NCBI GenBank assembly: GCA_000447185.1
Contig: KE647090.1
Location: forward strand, 1-60,083
Reading direction: 5' to 3'
Source: Vairimorpha apis BRL 01
Taxonomy: Eukaryota; Microsporidia; Nosematidae
Length of the DNA: 60,083 nucleotides
Below are positions 25,419 to 37,369 of this stretch, piece by piece (position 1 is the first letter of the stretch; every line of letters starts with the position of its first letter). The position numbers and the translations under genes are program-made. The notes under the pieces were generated by a model. That model ran no database searches. It was not told the DNA's origin and saw only the letters and a program-made list of their open reading frames with translations.

Positions 25419-25722
25419 TCATCATCTTTTTGTATAATACAATCTAATTGTGCATTTTTATTTTTTAATGCAGCTATTGCTATTTCTGTTTTTAATTCAT
25501 TAAATTCTTGCATTTGTAAAGACATATTGTTATCTAAAAAATTCACTAAATGATTTAATTCTTGTTCAATTTTTTCATTGGCTTTATAAACTCTAATAAG
25601 CTCTTTGTCGCTCATATCTTCTTTTATATGAGATTTGTCTTGATAAGGTTTAATATTAGTATCTGTTTTTTTATTTGTAAAATTGTTTGTTGAATATTTT
25701 CTAAAATTATTTGATGCATCAT
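25415..25722 (-). CDS. Small coiled-coil protein, start region frameshifted
   Basis: The clear part begins MSDKELIRVYKANEKIEQEL (ATG 25615) and ends in QKDDD, with heptad-like spacing suggesting a coiled coil. Coding-like sequence continues upstream of that Met (KPYQDKSHIKEDMSDKEL), back to a pair of ATGs at 25722 and 25719 preceded by CCC (plus-strand GGG 25727-25729). Joining them needs one missing base soon after the ATG. The full protein would be about 102 residues. I do not know its function; a small subunit of a larger assembly is possible. It converges with the Trm9 gene, sharing TTAA in both stops. Confidence 0.5.
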
Positions 25723-26507
25723 AAGAGGGTTTTATTTTCTATTCTATCAAAAAAATTGAATTTGTTATTTTCGACAATTACATACTATTTTAACCTATAA
25801 CTTTATGTTATTTATTCTTTTATAAAATAAAGGATGCTGTTTATTTTAATTAAAATTTTTGCTTATATTTTTTTTAAAATCAACTTTAATAATATTAACA
25901 TTTATTATAGTATTTTTAAAAATATAAATTACTTTTTAAATATTTAACAAAAGTTAAATTAAATTTTTTTTTTAAATTTTAAATATAATTTAGATAAAAA
26001 ATCATAATATAAATTCTACTAAAATAAGAGAAAATACATGATTTAAATATATTTTTTTATAAATGTTTTACAACTATATTTTTATGTATTGGTATAAAAT
26101 TATTTGAGAAATTTTGATGTAAAAGTGATACAAAAAATATTTTATTTTTAAAAAAAAATTTAAATTTAAAAATTTTTATTATTTTTACATTATTGTAGAT
26201 TTTTCAGCAATTATAAATTTACATTAAATTTTAAAAAAATATCTCTTTTTTATATAATTTACAATTAAATTTATAATTAATTTTTTTACATTTAGAAATT
26301 TAAAAACATAATAATGTAAAAAATGTATTTATGTTTAAAATTATTAAATTTAAAATATTTTTTTTTGTTTTATTTGTGATATCATTTTTGTAAATTAAAA
26401 ATAAATTTATATTGTCTTAGTTAATAAATTAAGATATTAAAATTTTTTGATAACAAACATTAATTGTAATTAATAAAAGTATTTTCAAAATAAATATAAA
26501 ATATATA
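25723..26507. other. AT-rich intergenic region
   Basis: Holds the CCC motif of the upstream-facing coiled-coil gene near 25727. Otherwise nothing supportable before the tRNA gene. Confidence 0.5.
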
Positions 26508-26580
26508 CACCCGGTACGGGACTCGAACCCGCGACCCTAAGATTAAGAGTCTTATGCTCTACCGACTGAGCTAACCGGGC
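26508..26580 (-). tRNA. tRNA-Lys (anticodon CUU)
   Basis: The minus strand folds into a full cloverleaf of 73 bases including the discriminator G. The acceptor stem is GCCCGGT/ACCGGGT with a G-U closing pair, the D-arm GCTC..GAGC, the anticodon stem TAAGA/TCTTA with loop CTCTTAA (anticodon CTT), and the T-arm GCGGG-TTCGAGT-CCCGT. Internal promoter boxes are intact (A: TTAGCTCAGTCGG, B: GGTTCGAGTCC). There is no intron and no encoded CCA. It closely resembles other eukaryotic tRNA-Lys(CUU). A short T-run follows the 3' end. Confidence 0.98.
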
Positions 26581-26934
26581 TTATTTTTTAGATAGGATTT
26601 AAAGTTTAAATGTTTATATTTTTAAATATTCAGTTTCTTTTCATTATTTTTATACATAAATATTATATTAGATTTTTCATTTAAATAATTATTTATTTAA
26701 ATTATCATTTTATAAGATAAAGTAATACTTATTTACAAATAAACATATAATATATATATTTTATATAAAAATATTTTATAAGTTAAAATATTATTTAATA
26801 AATGTATTTTAACTGTTAATGTCAAAATAATAAAAATTAAATTAATTTTTTTTGTAATTACTAACTTATAAGATACCATAATTTCAACTTAACGTATAAT
26901 ATCTAAGAACAAATCAAATATATTTTTTAACATT
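26581..26934. other. AT-rich spacer
   Basis: Nothing supportable between the tRNA gene and the 3' end of the DP1-type gene. Confidence 0.5.
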
Positions 26935-27527
26935 TTATTTTTCATCTTTTGAATCAATTAATGTCATATTAGAATCTTCAACATCAATGTCATCTACTAA
27001 CGAGTCAATATCATTGTTCTGATTATTATATTCAAATTGTTTTATAGTACTTTTAATTCCTGTCATTTCTTTACTTTCATTCATATTACTAGAATTTATT
27101 TGATTCTCTCCTTTCTTGACTTTTTGAAAGAAATTTCTTTTTTTTCATTATATTTACCATTTGCCAATTCATAGTATCTTCCAAGGCTTTCCTTCAACTT
27201 TATTTTAAAATTATTAATAAAACTATCTAAATCTTTCTCATGGGCTCTAAACAAGCCATTTACATAAAACCTGTATATAAACACAGCGCCTGAACATTGT
27301 GGAACTGATAACCATATAACCAAGAGCATTTTTGTAAATTGATAAAATGGAATAAATCTTAAAATAAATGAAAAAAGGTTATCCATTACTAAAAATATAC
27401 TAATTACTTTAAAATATACCGTGTACAATTTTCTCAAATGTTTGTTTTCTTTTTTAGTTTTAAATTGATAGTATGTGTTAATTAAAACCAAAGAGGCGGT
27501 TACTAAGTTTGTTATGGTTCTAAACAT
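26935..27527 (-). CDS. REEP/DP1/Yop1 (TB2/HVA22) ER-shaping membrane protein, one frameshift
   Basis: Proteins of this family insert hairpins into the ER membrane and help curve it into tubules. The N-terminal 101 residues match the TB2/DP1/HVA22 domain: hydrophobic segments at about 3-20, 37-59 and 65-85, then WLSVPQCSGAVFIYRFYVNG (72-91) and RAHEKDLD (94-101), the family's 'WLxxPQxxGAxxIY...HExxID' block. The frame stops at 27096, but coding continues one base out of register as an acidic, Asn/Asp/Ser-rich tail (MNESKEMTGIKSTIKQFEY... to DSKDEK) ending at 26935. The missing base is near 27110-27140 (AAAAAG run). CCCC directly precedes the ATG (plus-strand 27528-27531). Confidence 0.8.
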
Positions 27528-27654
27528 GGGGTAGATATAACATAAAATAATTTATAGTAAAATAAATAAAAAATAAAAACAAAAGGATTTAATTAAATAT
27601 TTAAATAGAAAAATTTAATCTTTTTTTAAAATTTATATAAAACATATTTTCGAT

Positions 27655-27858
27655 CTATATATTATTAATATTATTTTTATTTTTTTCTTCTTTTTCTTCT
27701 GATTTATATTTTATATCTGCATATTTTTTCCAATAATACAAATGTTGATAAGGAGTATTCATAAAATGGTCTTTTGTTATGAATCTATCTATTTTGTCTC
27801 TTACTTTTTTAAAATTTATTTTTTTGGAATTTAATTTTTCAAATTCTTTATTATCCAT
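27655..27858 (-). CDS. Small unrecognised protein, 67 residues
   Basis: The ORF from ATG 27858 gives a charged peptide with HFMNTPYQHLYYWKKYADIK in the middle and a Lys/Glu/Asn tail. The frame stays open upstream (NIIFLFVMDNKEF), but without another ATG. No CCC motif is seen. The central aromatic stretch looks more like real protein than translated AT-rich spacer. Its 3' end lies 127 bases from the DP1-type gene start. Function unknown; it could be spurious. Confidence 0.4.
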   Translation of the reverse strand: MDNKEFEKLNSKKINFKKVRDKIDRFITKDHFMNTPYQHLYYWKKYADIKYKSEEKEEKNKNNINNI

Positions 27859-29678
27859 AACAAATAAAAAAATAATATTTAAATAAATAAATTTAATAAC
27901 CAATTAAAATATGTTTTTTTATATAATGTAGATTTTTAAAAGTATTATTATAAAAAATTAACTTAATCAAAAAAGTAAAATAGATGTATAAATTATAAAT
28001 ATATATTTTTTATCGATTAATAATATTGTTTTGACCAATATTTAAATTTGATTCAAATCAAAAAAAAATATATTAATTTAAATGTTGTTAATTTGAACTC
28101 TGATATAAAATGGTACTTTAAATAATTATGGTTTTTGTAAAAATAAAATAATTATTGCATTTTTATATAACATTTATATGTATGTAAATTAAAAAAGTTA
28201 ATACTAAATAATTTCTATTAATAAAAATTTTAATAAAATGAATTTCAATAATTTTGAGTTTTTTATTTTTAAAATTTTAAATGCAAATATAATAAATTAA
28301 ATGTTGTAAAAATATACTTCGAATAATTTAAATTTATTTAATATTTATTCTTTTATTTCAACTATTAAAAATTTAACACAACATTATTAATATTAACAAT
28401 TATAATTAAATTTTGTTTATTTTTTGATCTATATATATTTTACAAAATAAAAAAATTTAAATTATTTCTGTTACATCCACTTAAATTTAATATTAAAATT
28501 TAAAAAATATAATTTAATTTTTTTGATAATATGTATAAACTGAAAATACAAGGTTATAACATTTTTTAACACTATTATGTATATAATATGCATTAAATAA
28601 AAATATGAAAAAGCATAAGTTTTTTAGTGTACAATATTTCAATTTTATGAGTATTTTAAAAATTACTAATTTTTCTCATTTTTAGAAAAATTATTATTTT
28701 TAAGAATATTAACCATATTTTGATAAGTTTAAATTTTTTATTTTGTGATATTTATAATTTATAATAAAAAAGATATGAAATTTTCAATAAATATTATAAA
28801 ATGATAAAAAATAAATTTATTTAGATGTAATTAAAAAAGTTTAGAAATGAAGTTTTAAATTTTTTTACATGTATAAAAATCAATTTAATGCGTTTTTTTA
28901 TAATTTTTTATTTAATATATGAATAAAACTTAATATGAGTACTTTTACAAATTCTTAATAATAATTTTAATTTTTAAATTTTTTTAATTTACTTTATTTA
29001 TTTTATAATTACATTATATTTTGCATGTTTTTTAAAACAACTACATAGATTCAAAAAAATTTTAAATATTGTTTAATATATACACATATTAATTATATAC
29101 GAATAATAGCAATTTTTATTATATTTAATGTACAAATCAATCGTCATTTAATATATTATTTAATATTGATTATTTTAAAATATTAATTAAAATTTTTACT
29201 ATATTTCTTATTTAAAAATTAAAACATTATATCAGATTTAAAAAAATTAACCTTAATTGTTTTAATATTATAATTGATGTAAACTATTATTATTTTTATC
29301 AAAGATTAAATTGATGTATATTAATATAAATAAAATCCAGTATTATATATAACTTTTCTTTATAGAAAATTAAAATTTTATATTTCACTTTTTATGAAGT
29401 TTAACAAAATTTTTTAATATTAATTCAATATAAAAACAAATTGTAAAAAAAATAAATTTTATAAGTTTTGTAAATTAAATTTATAAAGTTAATAATAAAA
29501 TTAATTTTTAAAATGAAAAACATCATTAATTTATACTCATTTGATTAAAAAATGTAATACAAAAACTTAAAAACAAACATTATTAATTATTATTTAAAAG
29601 GTTTAATTTTCATTTATATGATAATTATAAATAAAATCTACTAACATAAATAATAAAAATTTTAATTTAAAGAAAACA
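27859..29678. other. AT-rich intergenic region
   Basis: No ORF, GC island, or element-like stretch that I can support. Confidence 0.5.
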
Positions 29679-30329
29679 CTATATCAAAATCATTTTTTCA
29701 GCTTTTTTATTTTTATTTCTACATTCTTTTATATAATTTCTATGTTTGTTAACTTTATCACAAATTCCTTCTATAAATTCACTATAAATCTCTTTATTAT
29801 GCTTTTTAAACTCTTTCAAAAGAATATTCGATACTTCTACAAAACCATAACAATCACTAATCTTGTTTAAATTACTTAAAAATAAACTTCTCAACTCCTG
29901 CAAAACAAAAAGCGAATCTATTTGATCTTTAACATTTAAGCTATCATAATTCATTGATCCTTCGGAATATTCTTTAAAAGAATCTATTTGTTCAAATATG
30001 TTAAATAATATCAAAAAACAAGGAACGTAACAATTTAATGACAAAATATTTTTTATAATTCGCAGTCTAAAAATAATAAATGTACAAGAATTATATTTTT
30101 GTAAAATATATAGTAAAATGTCTATTAAAATTCTTTCATCTTGTTTTTTTTTAATAATCTTAATCAAAATTTCAATAGTAAAAATAACTTTTAATTTATT
30201 TAAATCTTTATTATTAAGTTCTAATTTAAGTGCATTAAATTCTTCAGATACATCTAAAGAGGAAAGTGTATTTGGTGATATTTTTGAAATATTTTTAAAT
30301 AAAAAATCAATATTAATTTTTTCACTCAT
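29679..30329 (-). CDS. Noc2-like ribosome biogenesis protein, C-terminal domain only
   Basis: Noc2 (Noc2p/Rea4 family) acts in nuclear maturation and export of 60S precursors. This intact 216-residue protein resembles only the last part of the Noc2 domain: a helical block with FRLRIIKNILSLNCYVPCFLIL (about 91-112, like 'RxxCIRxLxxLSxxxxxxIPL') followed by DQIDSLFVLQELRSLF and the C-terminal FVEVSNILLKEFKKHNKEI...VNKHRNYIKECR (like the 'SIAFPEL..P....LKRF.K' to 'KIEENxxFIxxKR' end of the family). Family members are usually over 500 residues, so this is a strongly reduced or partly wrong assignment. CCC at plus-strand 30339-30341 marks the start. Its neighbour 85 bases upstream on the same strand is Tsr3, another ribosome-biogenesis gene. 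Confidence 0.5.
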   Translation of the reverse strand: MSEKINIDFLFKNISKISPNTLSSLDVSEEFNALKLELNNKDLNKLKVIFTIEILIKIIKKKQDERILIDILLYILQKYNSCTFIIFRLRIIKNILSLNCYVPCFLILFNIFEQIDSFKEYSEGSMNYDSLNVKDQIDSLFVLQELRSLFLSNLNKISDCYGFVEVSNILLKEFKKHNKEIYSEFIEGICDKVNKHRNYIKECRNKNKKAEKMILI

Positions 30330-30414
30330 TAAATTTATGGGTTTTCTGAAATTTTTTTAAAAATAAAAAATCATAAAAATTATATACATTCTTAACTTTT
30401 TCAAGAAAATGATT

Positions 30415-30933
30415 CTATTTATTTTTATTTCTATCTATCCAATTTTTTTCCACTTGCTGAATACCAATACTATCTTCGCATTCGCTATAAAGATCCATCA
30501 ATTCTCTATTTAATTTCATAAAGGCTTCTCCATAACAAAATTCTTTTATTAGATCATATGCTTCTTCTTTAAAATTACAAATATAAAGTGCAGCAGATAA
30601 TGCTTCTACACAATTAAGCTTATAAGCTTTACCGTAGTTTACTTGATTTGCAGCCACTATGAATGGTAATAATCTATTGTGTCGTTTAGGTAAAGATTTA
30701 AAGTTTACTTTTTCTAATTGTGCCCAAGAACAATCGATAAGACCAATGCCATATTTTTCTATATGTTGTGCATCCTTTGGAGAAATAACAGTATTTGCAT
30801 TAGGACTTAATATTATACCGTTAAAATATTTTTTTATTGGTAATGATTGTATCAAATTCATTTTTACAAGTTTACGACCCGAACACCGTTTTGGATCACA
30901 TTGATTAAATTCGTATATAATTTTTCTTATCAT
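30415..30933 (-). CDS. TSR3: Tsr3, 18S rRNA aminocarboxypropyltransferase
   Basis: Tsr3 adds the aminocarboxypropyl group to the hypermodified pseudouridine of 18S rRNA late in 40S maturation, using SAM. The 172-residue ORF is intact and strongly conserved: NQCDPKRCSGRKL (10-22), LSPNANTVISPKDA (42-55), YGIGLIDCSWAQLE (61-74) and RLLPFIVAANQVNYGKAYKL (87-106) followed by NCVEALSAALYI. The frame is open 12 bases further upstream, but the ATG at 30933 sits properly after CCC (plus-strand 30938-30940), so I place the start there. The family's variable acidic C-terminal tail is missing. Confidence 0.95.
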   Translation of the reverse strand: MIRKIIYEFNQCDPKRCSGRKLVKMNLIQSLPIKKYFNGIILSPNANTVISPKDAQHIEKYGIGLIDCSWAQLEKVNFKSLPKRHNRLLPFIVAANQVNYGKAYKLNCVEALSAALYICNFKEEAYDLIKEFCYGEAFMKLNRELMDLYSECEDSIGIQQVEKNWIDRNKNK

Positions 30934-32521
30934 TTTAGGGCACAAAACTTTTAGAAAGTAAAAATAATTTATTAGACTCTTTTATGAAATTATTCGATTT
31001 ACTAGCACTGTCTTTTTAATGTTAATTTACCATAGTTTTTTATATTTATCTTCTCTGTAATAATTATATTTTTTTTTCTGTTTATTAAAATTTCATTTCT
31101 CAATAAAATGTTTTCAAATATAACCTTTTACTGATTTTTAATTACATTTTCATCTCTTCTTTTAGATTATTTTCATTTAAATATTTAAAATCCATACAAA
31201 AAAAAATTTATATAATAACTTTGCAAAATATTAAATCAATAATTCAAAATGTTTTAAATAATTTATATATTATAAAAATATTTTTTTAAATAACAAAGTT
31301 TTCAAATTAAAAATTTTAGTACAATAAAAACTCTCAAATAATTTTAAGATTTTAAAAAAGAAACATTATGTTAGCATTTGGGTATATTATTTTTTCTTTA
31401 AAAAGATTTTATTTAGAAAATAAATTGCTTATTATGTTATAAGAAGGTAAGTAATATAAATATATAAATTTATTTTTTCATCATTTTAATATGATAATTT
31501 CACAACATTTACAAATATTAATCAAATTATATCTAAATGAAATTTATATTATTAAATGTTGATTTTATGAAAATTTTAATAAGATATAAAACTATCTGTA
31601 ATATTTGATAAAAATTTTCAATATAAATGCAACTTTATAGTTTAAAATTTACAACACAATACTTAATGTTTATATACGAAAAAACTTTTAAGTTTTTATA
31701 TAGAAATAAAAATTTTTATTTTATAATTACCATATATCGTTAAATTTTTTATTTATTAATAATAATATAAAAATTCTTTGGTATGAAATATTGATAAATC
31801 TATAAATTAAAAATGTCTATTAATGTCTTTTACTTATTTAAAAAAATTTAAATAAAAAAAACTTTTATTTAGGTAAAAAGAATAATTTTTTTGTTAAATA
31901 TAAATACAAATTTTATTGAAAACTATACTAATCTTTTATGTACGAATTGGATTAAAAATTTTTATTCATATTTTTAAGTTTTGGTATTCGACATTTTTTC
32001 ATTTATTTAAAATATTTTCAGAGATTAACATATTTAAACAATATATTTGTATTTTGTGAAAATAAACATAATTTTAGAATTTTTAAACTAAATTGCAAAA
32101 AATAAAAAATTACTAAAAGTTAATTTTTGATCAATAATTATAAAATATAAAAACATTCATATATAAATTTATTTATATTCATTTAATAGTCATAAATCTA
32201 AACCATAAAAATTATGATAATCAAATATCATTTATATATTTTAAGGAAATAAAAATATATTTTGTAAATATCTTTGCAACAGACAAATATTTATTAAATC
32301 ATATTTTTTATATTTTAAATGCTTATTTATATTTTATCTAATATTACCCTAATATTTATTATAATTATTTTAAAGATATCAACTAAATAGGTGAAGGTTT
32401 TAAATTTACATTAAACTCATATTTTTTTAATTATTTAAACAAAAAAAATTAAATTTATTTATATTGAACAATTATAAAATAAAACAATACTTTTGAAATA
32501 AACAATATAGCATTATAACAC
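30934..32521. other. AT-rich intergenic region
   Basis: No supportable gene. A CCC-ATG coincidence on the minus strand at about 31370-31390 leads to an immediate stop. Confidence 0.5.
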
Positions 32522-33517
32522 TTATATAACAGTCGCTTTTTTATTAATTGTATTAAATAAATGAAAATACTTTGCGTCTAAATACCATAACTTTTCCTTC
32601 CATTCGATTTTTCGATTTTTATCCTCAAAAACAACTATGCGCATTCCTTCGAAGGGTTTAAAAATATTTTCATAATCATTTTTATCTTTTACAGTATATA
32701 AATCTTCAATATTTACTGTATCAAATCTAAAAAATGTAATTTCAGAAACCAATTGAAGTATTGAACATTTACTTACTAATTTAACATCAATGTTATGTTT
32801 TTTGTTTTGTAAAATATCATTATATAATTTACTAAGTCTTCTATTCAATCTTCTATCTATTTTTGTGTATAAATTCATTGTATTTTGATATTTATTTCTG
32901 ATATAATGAATATTAGTATTGTTTATATTTATTAATTTTGAAAAATCATGTTTTATATCAGAAATAACATCTCTAGCATACTCAAAATCATATTCAGTAT
33001 AATTACTAAAATCAAATATATTATCAACATTTAGAAAAAAAACCATTTTAGGTATCTCTTCTCTTTGAATTACTACACTAGAATTGTTTTTAGCATTAAA
33101 ATCGTCTTTAATTTGTTTTTGAATTTTTCTATCTTTTTCAATATTATACATAATATAGTGATTTTCTGTATCTTCAAACATTTTAGCAAAATTTTTCATC
33201 TTTTGAAAGCTAAGTTTAATATCATCAAATTTATCACAAGATATATAATTTTTTTTATACATCCAAAAGATTGATGAATACATATAATATGTTAAAAACT
33301 TGTTATTTTTAGAATCAAAAGATGGTACAACAGACTCGAAAGAAAAATTGATTCTTTCTAAAATATTTAAAATTGTATAATTTCGCTTAGAGTTCATTTC
33401 ATTTATTAAAAATTCAATATTTTCTTTCTTATTAAAATATTCCCTTAAAAATGATTTGTTTTTTGAAATATAATATTTATCTTTACATTTTTCAATTATT
33501 TCATCAACTTTGTTCAT
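32522..33517 (-). CDS. Unrecognised intact protein, 331 residues
   Basis: The ORF is uninterrupted and starts at ATG 33517 after CCCC (plus-strand 33525-33528), so it is a real gene. I see no signal peptide or membrane segment. The sequence is predicted alpha-helical with many Lys, Asn and Asp; a stretch near 210-235 (IHYIRNKYQNTMNLYTKIDR, then RLNRRLSKLYNDIL) is strongly basic and amphipathic. The C-terminal part (FEGMRIVVFEDKNRKIEWKE to YFHLF) looks like a small beta/alpha unit. I cannot assign it to a family. Confidence 0.7.
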   Translation of the reverse strand: MNKVDEIIEKCKDKYYISKNKSFLREYFNKKENIEFLINEMNSKRNYTILNILERINFSFESVVPSFDSKNNKFLTYYMYSSIFWMYKKNYISCDKFDDIKLSFQKMKNFAKMFEDTENHYIMYNIEKDRKIQKQIKDDFNAKNNSSVVIQREEIPKMVFFLNVDNIFDFSNYTEYDFEYARDVISDIKHDFSKLININNTNIHYIRNKYQNTMNLYTKIDRRLNRRLSKLYNDILQNKKHNIDVKLVSKCSILQLVSEITFFRFDTVNIEDLYTVKDKNDYENIFKPFEGMRIVVFEDKNRKIEWKEKLWYLDAKYFHLFNTINKKATVI

Positions 33518-34547
33518 TTATTAAGGGGTATGAAAATGTTTATAAAATATTTTATTTTTATGATTATAATCCTCGTATGTTTAAAAAATTAAAATAAATT
33601 TTTTATACTACTTTATTTTAAAGATATAAAATTTTCTAATATAGTTTAAGTAATTGTAAGACAAATATTTTTAACCTATAATCAAAAGATCATTAATTTT
33701 TTACAAAATTAAAAAATTTATTACTTTATGTTTTAATTAAAAATTAAAATTGTAATCATTTATAAAGTTAATTAATAAAATTACTTGAAAAACAATCTAA
33801 AAATGTGTTATTTGTTTATAATTTTTATTTATAATTTGATGCAAATGTAAAACGATTAAAACATAGATTGATTATTTTACTTTAAGATAAAAAAATATAA
33901 ATAATAACTTTTAAATTTTATATTAATTAAATATTAAAACGAAATATCTAAATATATGCATTCATTGAAACAATTACATAAAATTTTTTGATAAAAAACA
34001 GCATTATTTATTAAATTTTTTAGTCAAAAAATTAATCTTCTGTCTTTTTGTATTAATAAACTGCAATTTCTAATAATTTTTAATTTACAATTAGCATTTC
34101 AATTACATTATAAAAAGTTATATTATTAAAAAAATTTAATACTTTTTTTATATTTTTAAATGAAAAAATATTTATTAAATAAGTCTTAGAATAGTTTATT
34201 TCTATTATTTATTTAAACTAAATTTTTTTTGTAAAATAAATTTCTAAAAATTATTAAAAAAAAATAAAATTTTAATTTAATTAACTAAAAGTATAAAATA
34301 AAAGTTAGTATTTTCATTAATAATATTTAAACAATTTTAAAAATTACTTAAATAATATTAAGTTAGAATACATTATAAAACTTAAAAAATAAAATTTTAA
34401 TGTTATTTATATAATATTGCAATTAAACACATTAATTAAAATATTAATGTACTTTATTTAAAAAAAATATTTTTAATGTATATACCTATGAATTTAACTT
34501 TTTTCTTAATTTTAAAAAACAATAACATAAATGAATTCTTTTATTTT
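33518..34547. other. AT-rich intergenic region
   Basis: Carries the start motif of the preceding gene at 33525-33528. Nothing else supportable. Confidence 0.5.
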
Positions 34548-35674
34548 TTAAGATATTCTTTCACATGTAGGAATATAGATATTCTCATTTTTATCACATT
34601 TTATTGATTTATTATTAACTCTTAAGTCTTCTTCATCGCTTATGTTATTTAAAACGGAATCATCAAAAAATGATCCATGTCTGTTTAATTTTCTTATTTT
34701 TGTAAAATCCATAGAAACATCTGGATTAGTTTTTTCAATATTTGAAAAAATAGTTCTTTTCATAATACAAGGTTTTAAAGAAGTTTGCTTTTTACTTAAA
34801 AAATTATCATTTTTATGGAATGTCTTAAAACTGGAAATTGGAATATCGTTTATATTCTGTTGATATTGAATTTCGTCATTAAAATTCACATCTAAAAAAA
34901 TATTTTTTGTATTATTAAATTCAGTTACGTATGGTTTACAGCTATCTTCTTTGTATAATTTTTTAATTAAATTATCAATTTTTGAGAGATCAAAAATTTC
35001 ATCAAAAATATTTTCATGATCAGTATTATCTTCTGACTTTTGTGAAAAAAGATTTTCTTCCGTTTTTTCATTATCTAAATCATATATTGTATTTTGATTA
35101 GATTTTTCATCTTTAACATTTCGAATCAATGAACTTTCTTCGTCATGTATATTATTTTCATACATTAAATTTGAATTTAATTCATGGTTGTTTATTTTGA
35201 TATCATTTAAATTTGAATCTTTATAATGATTTTTTTCTAAAATAACAAGATTATTTAAATCTTCAATATTTTTATTTTCTTCTTCTTGTTTTAATTCTAT
35301 ATTTTTTAAATCTTCATAAGAATATAATTCTTCTAAATTTTTTCGTTTAGATAATTTTTTAGATATTGGTAGAGGTAAATAAGATTTTTTTTTCTTGAAG
35401 ATAAAATATCTTTTGAATTTTTTAAAAATTGATAGTTGGCTTGATTATAATATTCGTCACTATCATTAATTAGTTGAAAACTATCATTAAAATCATTTTG
35501 ATCTAAAGAGTATTTTCTGACAATTTTTGGTTTACTTTCTTTTTTTGTTTCTGGCTTCGAATATCTACGTTTTAAAATAATTTTATTAAATGTTGAATTT
35601 TCTGAACAATCTAGGTAATATTTTTTGTATAAAAATGTATTTGCACAAAATGAAATAAACAAAATAAAAAACAT
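34548..35674 (-). CDS. Predicted secreted polar/acidic protein, one frameshift
   Basis: A signal peptide (MFFILFISFCANTF) opens the frame at ATG 35674. After about 95 residues the frame breaks in an A9 run (plus-strand T-run about 35383-35391) by one missing base; reading then continues without stops as KKLSKRKNLEELYSYEDLKN and onward to the stop at 34548. The whole product is about 375 residues, rich in Asn, Asp, Glu, Ser and Lys, without a fold I recognise; a disordered, exported protein is likely. The start context is CACACCATG (CC, not CCC). The Ser/Asn-rich character resembles the repeat protein at 40462-41634, and both have short signal peptides with SFC near the end. Confidence 0.65.
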
Positions 35675-36359
35675 GGTGTGAATTTTTTTTTCAATTTTAT
35701 AATTTTTTAAATTATTTAATTTAAATAAAAAAAACTTTAATTTATAGTTTTAATTTAATAAAATTTAATCTGCATTTTTATATAAAAGTCATAACTATAA
35801 CTTTATATTTAAATTAACAATTTGTAATTTTCCTATATTAAATTTTAAAAAAGATATAATAAATATCATACAAATTTTATAGATAAATTAAAATTTTAAT
35901 TTATATAATCATAGTTAATAAATAAAAATAATTTTTATTAAAAACCTTTTTTATAATAAAATTTCAAAATTTTTAATTTAAGTATTTAATTTTATTTTAA
36001 TTAAAGTCAATATAAAAAAAACAAAAAGAGTTTTTTTTTAAATTTTTAAATTTTATTTTAATTTTAAAAAATTTCAATAACAAAGTTTGATTTGTAAGTA
36101 TCTTTATCTAAGTTTATGAAAATATTCAACTAAAAATTTTGCAATATCAATTTAAACAAATTAAAATGTAATTAAAATTTTTGTACATCATAATAATTTT
36201 GTTTAGAATAATCTTTTTCAATAAAATGTAATAGCTTTATAATAAATAAATATTTTTGAATAAAAAATTATGCATAAAAGTTTAAAATTTAATAAAATCT
36301 AAAGTTTATTTTAAAAATTAAAATTATGAAAATTTTATTTATTATAATAATGTAACAAC

Positions 36360-36560
36360 ATTCAAACTCGAACCTTATATAAAACGTTGGAGAGCATCTC
36401 TCTTAATTACGAAGAAGACTTGAAGAAGGCGGTAGTGGAATGTGCGACAATGAGCTGATGAAATTTATTATAAGAAAGAGCCAATAGATACCAGTAATTG
36501 GTGTAAAAAAAGAACTATGAAAGAAAGAATAGAAGCTTCATTAAATTATCTTTTATAATA
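36360..36560 (+). mobile_element. Short element-like relic G
   Basis: About 200 bases with unusual G content and plus-strand coding-like pieces (SGMCDNELMKF in one frame; KEPIDTSNWCKKRTMKER in the next). Stops and a frame change show decay. The class is unknown; it lies in a stretch with several other relics. Confidence 0.25.
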
Positions 36561-37369
36561 ATATAACAAAAAATAAAACCTAATAAATTATATTTTAAAA
36601 ATATTAACTACAAACAATCAGATGATGTATCAATGTAAGAATTTTAATGTATATATTCAAAAAATATGCCAAAAATTATTTTTAAATCTTTTTATGATAC
36701 TATAAAACCTAAATATTATATTAAAAAATATTTTTTTTGCTTTTGTAAATTTAAATAAAACATTAAAAAATCTAAAAGCAAAATTAAAAAATATTAAAAG
36801 TGTTTTATTACTATACAATTTGAAAAATGTCTTATTATAAATATACAAAAAATTTAAACATTTCGAACTTATATTTTTAAGATTGTTATAAAAATAATTA
36901 CAAAAAAAAGATTAATTTGTACCATATTAGATGAGTATTATGATAAAAACCACTATATATATTAAATCATTCAAAAAACTTAATTATTTACAAAGATATT
37001 ATACATAAGTTGTTTTAAAAATCATCGTTAAATAAAATATATATTAGATAAACAAAAATAATTGTTTATAAAATTAAATATATTTCAGCTATAAAATAAA
37101 TTTTTTTTAAAAATATTAAAAAATAAAATTTAATTTAATCTATATGCAAAATTTTCATTTCAAAATACGCATAAAACAAAATGTTTGCATATATTTTTTA
37201 TAGTAAAAAGTTTACAAAAAGTAAAAATAATAATTATTTAAATAATTTTATGCAAATTTTAATTTGAAAAAATTGAAAGTAATATTTTTAAATAAAATAA
37301 AATTTACTAGGTTATAATATTCATTTGACTCATTTTTGTTTAATTTAAATTATCATATTTGTCATTGAG

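Noticed and set aside
30659..30904. Plus-strand ORF opposite Tsr3
   Set aside because: Shadow of a strongly conserved gene.
31370..31395. Minus-strand CCC followed by ATG, as in a gene start
   Set aside because: A stop follows after three codons and no coding continuation is visible in other frames.
33065..33274. Plus-strand ORF opposite the 331-residue gene
   Set aside because: Shadow; no start motif.
36366..36380. GGTTCGAGT on the minus strand, a possible tRNA B box
   Set aside because: The flanking bases do not make a T-stem and no cloverleaf can be drawn.
36657..36848. Minus-strand ORF of 63 codons rich in Phe/Lys/Asn
   Set aside because: Composition typical of AT-rich spacer and no start motif.
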